Of a DNA stretch of 64,000 nucleotides, positions 24,216-32,499 are shown one piece after another. Every line of letters starts with the position of its first letter. Position 1 is the first letter of the stretch. The stretch lies in the NCBI GenBank assembly GCA_012934845.2, contig WNNJ02003240.1:248001-312000 (forward strand). The letters are read 5' to 3'. The notes beneath the pieces were generated by a model. That model did not search any database. It worked only from the letters and a program-made list of their open reading frames with translations, and had not been told where the DNA came from. Both the position numbers and the translations under genes were made by a program. The stretch is from Pomphorhynchus laevis (taxonomy: Eukaryota > Acanthocephala > Palaeacanthocephala > Echinorhynchida > Pomphorhynchidae).

Positions 24216-24728
24216 ATTTTGGTTTGATTTTTTACTTAGCATATTATTAGCATGTAATATAATATATAATATATAATAAATATATAATAGTATTATATAT
24301 AGTTTATTGATACATTCGATGTGTTTATTAATCGTTTACGGCGTATAAACATCGGGAAGAAACAAGGGAATGTTAATCACGATATTTCAATATATAATAT
24401 TATATAATATTATATATTGAAATATCTAATAATATAAATATTTTCAATATTTAGATTATGTAATCTAATTGATAATAATGTTATAATATTACATATTAAA
24501 ATATATCAATATTTAAAAAATGCTAGCACATTTTAATTAACTAAAAGCTCTTCGAATTGTGGTTTTAGTTAATTATATCGAATTTTTATAATTTTATCCT
24601 AATTATAAATATTATAACATAATCATTAATAAATGTCATAATTAAAAATATCAAAATTATATATATGAATTATAAATATTATAATATACTAACATTCAGT
24701 TTTCATAAATCATTTGATATCATCTATT

Positions 24729-24745
24729 TAGAAGAATTATTTTAG
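24729..24745 (+). other. 3' splice acceptor abutting the ATG of the prag01-like gene 1
   Basis: GAAGAATTATTTTAG directly precedes ATG at 24746, as at 6081 and 30313. Confidence 0.5.
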
Positions 24746-25123
24746 ATGATCAATCAAAATTGTTCAAAACTATTAGCTACATATGCTAATAAGAGTATCC
24801 GACGACACCTAACAAGAGTTTCGTTGGAGGAATTAAGGGATCGTGCTATTAAATATAAGGCAACGATGGATCATCTGCCGAAGCCATCAGGAAATTGGCA
24901 GGAATACTGGACTAAACGATATCGCATGTTAAATAATATTTTATATGGTGGATTAATATTTCTATTTGCTAGTTTTTACGGAACGTACAAGTTAGGGATT
25001 TTAGGTAGCATCCCTTGTCGTGCACCTTATCATCTTGTAGGTCATGAACCATTTCCTGGATTCCGTTATGATGACGTTACGGATGAAGATGTCGATCGTT
25101 TAGAAGGAGTTGATACTAGTTAA
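24746..25123 (+). CDS. Small mitochondrial membrane protein, prag01/deltamethrin-resistance family-like, paralogue 1
   Basis: A 125-residue protein. Residues 1-30 are basic and lack acidic clusters until REL (LATYANKSIRRHLTRVS), as in a mitochondrial targeting peptide. The core, residues 38-60, reads ATMDHLPKPSGNWQEYWTKRYR, matching the MDDLPxPxGSWQExxxxxxxRYN signature of the small insect prag01 family. One membrane helix follows (about 62-85, NILYGGLIFLFASFYGTYKLGIL), then a C-terminal acidic tail (DDVTDEDVDRLEGV). Prag01-type proteins are single-span inner-membrane proteins suggested to be cytochrome c oxidase subunits of the 7B kind; I treat that role as inference. The frame is unspliced. 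A paralogue at 30314 shares the core almost residue for residue. The extended tail is unlike insect members. Confidence 0.62.
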   Translation: MINQNCSKLLATYANKSIRRHLTRVSLEELRDRAIKYKATMDHLPKPSGNWQEYWTKRYRMLNNILYGGLIFLFASFYGTYKLGILGSIPCRAPYHLVGHEPFPGFRYDDVTDEDVDRLEGVDTS

Positions 25124-26477
25124 GCTTTGTTAGTCTTCTGTAATAAAAGAATGTACAAAAAATTAAAATCTACGTTTTATTTGGTAAAATTAAGTATGAA
25201 TTTTTTAGAAAGGATTACAGATAGCTATTTATTCTATAACTATATACATGATACTGTGAGCGCAAACTACCAATGTTTATTGATTCTTCGATATATACAA
25301 TTTTATATCCGGGTTGTCATAAAAAATTAGGTCATTATAAACAAACGATCTAAGTTGTGCTTTGAACATTCAATACTTTGAAGATAAAGTTAAATAAAAT
25401 CACTATTGTATATATTTTGCATTATATATAAATCTGGTCTATCGAAAATGTAAATCCGTTATTAACGTTATCAAGAGCACTTATAAAAATATTAAATATC
25501 AATAGCAGTATAATGAATATAGATACGTTATAAATAGCTGAACATTGTTTTACGAGCACAGTGATAAAATTACCGTGAGAAAATTTCACATTTTTAAATT
25601 TGTTATTTTTATGTCTTCATATATATTATATATATTATATATTACATTATATATTATTTTTTAGTAGATACTTAAAAAAATCACAAGTTTAATTAGTAGA
25701 CAATATATCAAAGTAAATATTAATTAATTTTTTACAATTTAATTTTACATTAATTAATGTCTAATTGATTTTAATTTAATGTGTATAAATTTAAATATAA
25801 ATTTATTAAATTGAATAGATTTTACATTTGAATTCATATCTTATTATATTAATTTAAACAGAGATTTTATACTATTGCATATATTAAAGTTAATTATTTA
25901 GCTACCACTTAACAATAAAAATACTCTTTAATGTTAAAAAATGTATCCGTAAATTGGCCGTAAATATAAGTATTTGTTTATATTATCATAATTTATTACA
26001 AAATGTAATAAATTATAATTTTATTATTGAAATTTTACTCGAGATTAATCAATATATTAATTAAAGTTAATCTATTGTGTAATTAATTTACTTAACGTTA
26101 ATCAATTACTTAAAGGTGAGGCCATTTAACAAATACTAATATATTAAGTAATAAAAATAATTTTTTTAAGTGATTAATTTTTACATAAACAGAAGAGTCA
26201 AGTCGAGATTCAATTGAACTGAATAGCAACACATTAATAATATTCAAATGCCAAGTACTCGAGAATTAACAAAATTTCTTAATCTTTTATATCTATTTCA
26301 TAATATGATCCCTCAGATCTACATGAAATTTATTTTATCAGATATTTCCATTTATTTTAACAAATGAATAAGATGTTTTCAAATAAAAGATAATTTAAAT
26401 ATTTCATTATCAAGCAAAATTCGAATTTATGATATTTCCACTAATTAAAATTTAACTTCATCCTATCTGATCCATAT
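25124..26477. other. AT-rich intergenic stretch, no gene seen
   Basis: Contains runs of TATATTATATAT near 25620 and several TTAATTAA-rich inverted repeats. No coding feature can be supported; the open frame just after the prag01-like gene shows no family features. Confidence 0.4.
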
Positions 26478-26775
26478 CAAATCAGCTAACTGAGTCTACG
26501 TATTTAATATAATTATAAAATAAACAAAACATAATAATGCTAAATCAAAATTTAATAATTAAATAATAAAATAAATAATTGTTTTTAGATTTTCTATAAT
26601 TTAAATCAAGTTAAAATAAAAAATTGAAATTTAAAAAGTCATTTTTATGAATTGACTAATAAATAACAGACGTTGTATCAGAATAAGAATTAGAGGTCGT
26701 CAGGAGGAACTGCTATGCTATCAGGTTTCGGCCCCTAACTCCTCTACCCAACATAACAGTGGGTAATTTATATTA
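26478..26775 (+). repeat. S1 repeat, nearly complete copy
   Basis: Runs from AAATCAGCTAACTGAGTCTA through AGACGTTGTATCAGAATAAG to CTCTACCCAACATAACAGTG, where similarity stops inside the GC-rich head. Confidence 0.88.
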
Positions 26776-26866
26776 AGTTATAATTTATATTAAGTTAAAT
26801 AAATTAAATCAAATCATTGCGCCGGACAAGTCGAAGTATAGCTGTAAAATATCTGATTGTAGAAAT

Positions 26867-27112
26867 CAAATCAGCTAACTGAGTCTACGTATTTAATATA
26901 ATTATAAAATAAACAAAACATAATGCTAAATCAAAATTTAATAATTAAATAATAAAATAAATAATTGTTTTTAGATTTTCTATAATTTAAATCAAGTTAA
27001 AATAAAAAATTAAAATTTAAAAAGTCATTTTTATGAATTGACTAATAAATAACAGACGTTGTATCAGAATAAGAATTAGAGGTCGTCAGGAGGAACTGCT
27101 ATGCTATAAGGA
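26867..27112 (+). repeat. S1 repeat, truncated in the head
   Basis: Matches the previous copy from AAATCAGCTAACTGAGTCTA to GGAGGAACTGCTATGCTAT, then switches directly into the SINE-like repeat (AAGGATTCTGTAGCTGG). Confidence 0.88.
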
Positions 27113-27611
27113 TTCTGTAGCTGGTTTTTCAATGCGAAAGTCACCTCGTGTGACCTAGCAACTATTCGTTACATAAATAAGAATCCATCAAAGGATCACC
27201 AGTCCCGATTCCAATCGATCTTCATGATCTCAAACGGTAAAATCTATAATAAGCATGCCAGAGAAGCATCTCGGACAATGCAGTTTCTGGATATCATGAT
27301 GGAAGGTTTCATATACTGTGTGAAATCTGGTAATCCTGGATTCGTAGCCTAGCAGTCAAGAGCGCAAGCCAAGTACGGAGAGCGACAGCTCGAATCTCGG
27401 ATAAGTCAAATTTCAAAAGGCGAAGAGTTGGTAGTCAGCCTTCTGACGAGCCCGGGGCTACCAACATGTGGCAAAAAGCGGGCGAAACGAAAACGGTTGT
27501 GGCAATGGCGCCGTTAGTAGTCAGGGTGTATGGAATTGGATATCATGAAGGAAGGATTCTGTAGCTGGTTTTCAATGCGAAAGTCACCTCGTGTGACCTA
27601 GCAACTATTCG
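27113..27611 (+). repeat. SINE-like repeat with tRNA-like promoter boxes
   Basis: The stretch GGATTCTGTAGCTGG to GTGTGACCTAGCAACTATTC occurs at both ends (27113-27172 and 27554-27613), so one unit is about 440 bp and is bounded by direct repeats. The middle contains TAGCCTAGCAGTCAAGAGCG and, 30 bases on, CAGCTCGAATCTCGG, resembling polymerase III A and B boxes. A second copy, rearranged, lies at 12370-12830. The unit ends in the TA microsatellite. Confidence 0.6.

Positions 27612-27699
<88 letters not shown>
27612..27699. repeat. (TA)n microsatellite
   Basis: About 44 uninterrupted TA dinucleotides joining the SINE-like repeat to the hammerhead-bearing unit. Confidence 0.97.
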
Positions 27700-27702
<3 letters not shown>

Positions 27703-28251
27703 TATGTTTTCCTCATGAAGAGGCATAAACACCAGGCAGCATTCTATATATCCTCATCAGACTAAGAAATAGAACCGAATTATTCTTGCATTATTCAAAG
27801 TCGCTACGTATGCCCAGTCATCCTATGTGTGACGACAAACTTCACAACGGTATACGCGTTTCGCTCTAACGGAGCTCATCAGTACCGTGACTTCTATAAT
27901 CATCTATAGGCACCTTAACACACGCTTTAACAGTATTTAAAGCTCGAAAAACAGAACTACCCTTAATCTGAATCATCGGAGGGAATTTAGCATAAGCTCT
28001 GTGCATGGCAGTGACTATTACAGTTTAACCATGCATCAGGCACTAAATTCTTTTTAATAGAAATTCTGTTTAATAGTGACACTTAAAAGTGTGCAAATAT
28101 ATAAAATATAATATTGTTGTTACACCTGCCCTGGGACACTCACTGGTGTACTCATAAATATATCACTATGTTTTCCTCATGAAGAGGCATAAACACCAGG
28201 CAGCATTCTATATATCCTCATCAGACTAAGAAATAGAACCGAATTATTCTT
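27694..28251 (-). mobile_element. Hammerhead-bearing 464-bp tandem unit (Penelope pseudo-LTR or retrozyme-like), one full unit plus start of the next
   Basis: A 94-bp block starting ATATATCACTATGTTTTCCT recurs after exactly 464 bp (27694-27787 and 28158-28251). One complete unit and 94 bp of a second are therefore in tandem. The unit contains a minus-strand hammerhead ribozyme (27847-27888). Tandem units with one hammerhead each are known from the pseudo-LTRs of Penelope-like elements and from retrozymes. No coding sequence lies inside. The second unit breaks down into a duplicated CAGACTAAGAAATA phrase and TA repeats. Confidence 0.8.
27847..27888 (-). ncRNA. Hammerhead ribozyme, type I, minimal helix III
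   Basis: On the minus strand the order is stem I strand ACGGTA, core CTGATGA, stem II GCTC, loop CGTTA, GAGC, core GAAA, then CGCGTA and stem I strand TACCGT. All core bases are present, stem II pairs perfectly over 4 bp and stem I over 6 bp. Cleavage is predicted after the triplet GTA, between 27853 and 27852. Helix III consists only of the self-complementary ACGCGT, a design known from Penelope-like and schistosome SINE ribozymes that work best as dimers. Confidence 0.88.
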
Positions 28252-29068
28252 TCAGACTAAGAAATACAACCGAATTATATATATATATCAAAATATAACT
28301 ATTATAAATATTATATTCTATATAAATATATTCTATTATATATTTTCTAATATTCCTCATATATTCTATTTTTTAATATTCCTTGTTATTCTTTAAATTA
28401 TCAAGTTTATTTATGCTAGCAGTAGCTGCTTAAATACAACTAAATACCTGATATTTTATTAATTAATATAATTAATCATTTTAATTAATTCATATCATAT
28501 TAATTATAATTAATTAAACTAATTACATGTAAATCTGGTAGTAGAATGAAGGTAGAGTTCCATAAAAATATGAAGGTAGACTAATTTCGTGTAAATTTTG
28601 AATGAGCTTAATGATTAATCTATGAGCTATTGCTTGATAGCTGACAAACTCACAACCCCTCAAGACATCATTCCACAATATTGGTTTAAGCTTAAAAGAC
28701 GTTAAAGATAGCTTTTAAAATGCAAATTTCGGTATCATATCGGATTTCATGACAAATTTAAGTTTTATATCACGCTAATCTGCAATGTCAAAAGAATATT
28801 TTCTTTGATGAATGCCATCAAACCCGAACAAACAAATTCGTTAAAAGCGATATATCCAGTTAAGAGTATAATTATCGCTGAGGAATTCATAACCAGGAAT
28901 AATAATACCTGCGCGACAACAAAACCAAAGAATTGATAAAATATATGAACAACGGAGCTGTCAGCTAACGTTATCAAGCACGACTGAAAAGAAAAGATAA
29001 TTATGCAATATTGAACAGTGATATATGAAGTTGAATTATTGGAATAGCAGTGATCAACGTGAGTAAAT
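28252..29068. other. AT-rich stretch, no supportable gene
   Basis: A hydrophobic 70-codon frame on the minus strand (28977-28765, LADSSVVHIFYQFFGFVVAQ and so on) has no recognisable family and is not called a gene. Nothing else stands out. Confidence 0.4.
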
Positions 29069-29077
29069 ATTATTTTT

Positions 29078-29726
29078 CGTTAGGACCATTTTTCACATTA
29101 TGTGAAAAATGGTCCTTTTTTCACATATGAAAAACAGGGGTAAAAAAATTAAATAAAATTTTTATTAGTCAAGTTTCCAATGAAAATTCAGAGCAATATG
29201 CTTGAGATAATCTATACTTGGAAGCAACTTGTAGGAAGCCAAAAGGGATTTCACGGGATCTTCGGGTATTTTTTATCTTCATGAAGAATGAAGAAGTAGT
29301 AAAATCTTGTTATCCACGATTAACTGTTCATTTTTTAGTTCATTTAGAATTGGAATTATAGAACTCTGTTTACTATCAATCAAGCTATTTAGATGCCTAT
29401 GGTAACCTTCAAGAGAGTTGGTGGTTCTGGGAATATTCATCTCTGTTCTCTCGTAAACATTCCAAAATGATATCTTTTTGTTACAAGTTTCATTCGATAG
29501 ATATTCACCCTGAAACCAAGTTTAAAATTCACCCAAGAAGCAGCGCCAATGCTTCTTGCCCAACTCGGTCTTTGTGTAATTGTAGAAATAGCCTTCATAA
29601 GCTATTTTATCACCTCCTCTATTGCTCTTTATTATTTTTCCAGTGAGATTTATTTTCATTTTAGGGGTAAAAAATTTATGTGAAAAAAGGACCATTTTTC
29701 ACATAATGTGAAAAATGGACCCAGCC
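29078..29726 (-). mobile_element. MULE-type DNA transposon remnant with palindromic terminal inverted repeats and 9-bp target duplication
   Basis: The ends are inverted repeats of about 44 bp, each itself a palindrome: GGACCATTTTTCACAT and ATGTGAAAAATGGTCC at 29083-29115, and the mirror copy at 29689-29721. ATTATTTTT flanks both sides (29069-29077 and 29727-29735), the 9-bp duplication typical of MULEs. Inside, the minus strand (about 29520-29281) reads SFWNVYERTEMNIPRTTNSLEGYHRHLNSL and ILNELKNEQLIVD, the conserved C-terminal part of animal MULE transposases (WNVYxRxxxxxPRTNNxxEGWHxxF). The catalytic N-terminal two-thirds are missing, so this is a deletion derivative. Confidence 0.85.
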
Positions 29727-29735
29727 ATTATTTTT

Positions 29736-30296
29736 TATTATATATTTGTATAAATTCAATTTTTTCGATCTTGGGGTTTTAAATGCTCAACCTCGAGATT
29801 TAATTAAAATCTAATCGGCAGCGCTGATTACGATGCCGTTACACTTTCAATTTGCTGTGTTCATTGATTTTCCCAGTACAAATTCTGCATATGGGTTTAT
29901 TGAATTGTCTGCAATGTTATAGATCAATGTTAAAATATAATTGAAATCTGGAATTTTTGTACGGTCATTAAACAAATTATGATGCAAAGCGGATTGATAG
30001 AACTTAGTATATATTTGTAATAAATAGTACACTTTTGAACAAAGATATATTGTCAGAGAGTATTTTGTATCGAGGCTACTACGAGGCTAATTGAACTACA
30101 CCCGAAAAAATGGCTACGAATAATTTTTTATTTAAAATAATATCTACATCAACTCCTATAAATTATTTCTATTTCAAAAAATATTATCCTGAAAATGATT
30201 AAAAATGCCACAGCATATAGTTTTGACTAAGTGATTGATTAAAATGAATGAATATAATTTTAATGTATTGTGATCATTATTTCTAATAAAATTTAT
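29736..30296. other. AT-rich stretch upstream of prag01-like gene 2, no gene seen
   Basis: No coding signal with family features. Confidence 0.4.
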
Positions 30297-30313
30297 TTTT
30301 AATTATATTTTAG
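30297..30313 (+). other. 3' splice acceptor abutting the ATG of the prag01-like gene 2
   Basis: TTTTAATTATATTTTAG directly precedes ATG at 30314, as in the paralogue at 24746. Confidence 0.5.
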
Positions 30314-30691
30314 ATGCTTTATCGAAATATCTCAAAAATGTTAGCCCTACATACTGTAGGCAGTAGTCGACGACAACTAACAAGAGTTCCGTTAGAAGTC
30401 TTAAGGGATCGGGCTATTACATATAAGGCAACGATGGATCATCTGGCGAAGCCATCAGGAAATTGGCAGGAATACTGGACTAAACGATATCGCATGTCAA
30501 ATAATGTTTTATATGGTGGATTAATATTTCTATTTGCTAGTTGTTACGGAACGTACAAGTTAGGAATCTTAGGTGAAATTCCTCTACGTCCACCATTTGA
30601 TCTCGTTGGCCATGAACCCTTTCCTGGATTCCGTTACGATGATGTTACGGATGAAGATGTTGATCGATTAGAAGGAGTAACTCCTAACTAG
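30314..30691 (+). CDS. Small mitochondrial membrane protein, prag01/deltamethrin-resistance family-like, paralogue 2
   Basis: Also 125 residues. From LTRVPLEVLRDRAITYKATMDH to the end it aligns without gaps to the 24.7-kb protein; differences cluster in the first 20 residues (the probable targeting peptide), at GEIPLRPPFDL versus GSIPCRAPYHL, and at the last three residues. The signature MDHLAKPSGNWQEYWTKRYR, the membrane helix (NVLYGGLIFLFASCYGTYKLGIL) and the acidic tail DDVTDEDVDRLEGV are intact, so both copies look functional. The acceptor TTTTAG before ATG was duplicated too, but the 3' flanks differ. The shared organelle role and possible cytochrome c oxidase link are inferred as for paralogue 1. 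Confidence 0.62.
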   Translation: MLYRNISKMLALHTVGSSRRQLTRVPLEVLRDRAITYKATMDHLAKPSGNWQEYWTKRYRMSNNVLYGGLIFLFASCYGTYKLGILGEIPLRPPFDLVGHEPFPGFRYDDVTDEDVDRLEGVTPN

Positions 30692-30829
30692 ATTTTTAAA
30701 TTTGCTCTATTGCTTTTTGTGCTTTAAATTTTATTGTAAAAGTAGTTATTTAAATTTCATTTCCGTTTTAATTTTGTTTATTTAATGAAGACAACATTTT
30801 ATCGTTTAACAATAATTTTATTGCTATTT

Positions 30830-30981
30830 ATAATTTTATTTGATTGCATCTTTCAGCTGAAATTATTCTGATTGTGGCAAGATATTATCATCATATGAAT
30901 TGTTGCTATTTATGATACATCAGGACGCTACTAATCAGTCTGGGGGAATATCATCAGCTGCTGACCCAGACCTACATTTCA
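30830..30981. repeat. Module M, copy 1 (paired with 31480-31645)
   Basis: TTTGATTGCATCT, GCTGAAATT and ACTAATCAGTCTGGG to GCTGACCCAGACCTACATTT recur about 650 bp downstream. The module has a stem GTCTGGG/(A)CCCAGAC. This copy stops where the S1 repeat at 30982 begins. Confidence 0.75.
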
Positions 30982-31232
30982 TATCAAATCAGCTAACTGA
31001 GTCTACGTATTTAATATAATTATAAATCAAAATTATAAATCAAAATTATAAATCAAAATTATAATTATAAATCAAAATTATAATTATAAATCAAAATTTA
31101 ATAATTAAATAATAAAATTAATAATTGTTTTTATATTTTCTATAATTTAAATCAAGTTAAAATAAAAAATTGAAATTTAAAATAAACGTCATTTTTATGA
31201 ATTGACTAATAAATAACAGACGTTGTATCATG
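30982..31232 (+). repeat. S1 repeat inserted in module M
   Basis: Begins AAATCAGCTAACTGAGTCTA and ends ATAACAGACGTTGTATCA. It carries an expanded run of AAATTATAAATC. Downstream, TGTTTCGATCCTTATTAT corresponds to CGTTTCGACCCTTATTAT after module copy 2, so S1 probably sits inside an older module copy. Confidence 0.8.
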
Positions 31233-31479
31233 TTTCGATCCTTATTATCTGCTTGCTCCATACACTGGTGATGATCAGATTCGAACGTCAGGACGTCCGT
31301 ATCGAGATTCAACGCTACATCTACTAGGCTGGATGTTCCAGTGGTGTAAAGATACATTTCTGTATATTAATTTTAGTATGGGGATCATATTCTATCGATC
31401 TATTAGAAACCTACCCTATGCGTGTGACTCGCCAACCGGATCACTGCCTTTTTTCATCATATCACTTGCAATGAATATT

Positions 31480-31650
31480 TTTAATTTAATTTGATTGCAT
31501 CTGTGAGCTGAAATTCTTCTGATTGTGGCACGATATTATTCTCACATATATTGTTACTACTTATGATACAGCTGGACGATACTAATCAGTCTGGGTGATC
31601 TCATCAGCTGCTGACCCAGACCTACATTTCACGTTTCGACCCTTATTATA
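31480..31650. repeat. Module M, copy 2
   Basis: About 165 bp similar to 30830-30981, with the perfect stem GTCTGGGT/ACCCAGAC around 31597-31620, continuing to CACGTTTCGACCC just before the 14-bp satellite. On the minus strand it contains hammerhead-core-like words (GGTCGAAAC and CTGATGAGATC) in permuted order. Confidence 0.7.
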
Positions 31651-31660
31651 TGCTTATTAT

Positions 31661-32321
31661 TATTCGACGAACGATATTCGACGAACGATATTCGACGAAC
31701 GATATTCGACGAACGATATTCGACGAACGATATTCGACGAACGATATTCGACGAACGATATTCGACGAACGATATTCGACGAACGATATTCGACGAACGA
31801 TATTCGACGAACGATATTCGACGAACGATATTCGACGAACGATATTCGACGAACGATATTCGACGAACGATATTCGACGAACGATATTCGACGAACGATA
31901 TTCGACGAACGATATTCGACGAACGATATTCGACGAACGATATTCGACGAACGATATTCGACGAACGATATTCGACGAACGATATTCGACGAACGATATT
32001 CGACGAACGATATTCGACGAACGATATTCGACGAACGATATTCGACGAACGATATTCGACGAACGATATTCGACGAACGATATTCGACGAACGATATTCG
32101 ACGAACGATATTCGACGAACGATATTCGACGAACGATATTCGACGAACGATATTCGACGAACGATATTCGACGAACGATATTCGACGAACGATATTCGAC
32201 GAACGATATTCGACGAACGATATTCGACGAACGATATTCGACGAACGATATTCGACGAACGATATTCGACGAACAATATTCGATGAACGATATTCGACGA
32301 ACGATATTCGATGAACGATAT
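31661..32321. repeat. 14-bp satellite array, about 47 copies
   Basis: The unit is TTCGACGAACGATA, repeated with almost no change; only the last four units vary (GAACAATA, CGATGAACG). Each unit contains the inverted pair TTCG-a-CGAA. The unit lacks stop codons in several frames, so long frames appear on both strands; they are artefacts of the repeat. Confidence 0.97.
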
Positions 32322-32499
32322 AGGCAGCCAAACTCTAATTGGAGACAAGGATCGACACACTTATAAATACCAAATCTCAGAACTTTTCCTCAAACTGTAC
32401 ACCTCTCGATTATAATTGTCTTAGATCTTGCCGATCCTATTATGTGTTATTTAGTTCCTGAATCAAATGCTGAGAATTCTCAGGCCCGTGTGGATGATG

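Noticed and set aside
28765-28977. A 70-codon hydrophobic minus-strand frame
   Set aside because: No recognisable family, no conserved motif, and AT-rich sequence readily gives such hydrophobic frames.
31595-32366. Very long overlapping open frames on both strands (about 220-243 codons)
   Set aside because: They are created by the stop-free 14-bp satellite; the protein is a 14-residue repeat with no domain.
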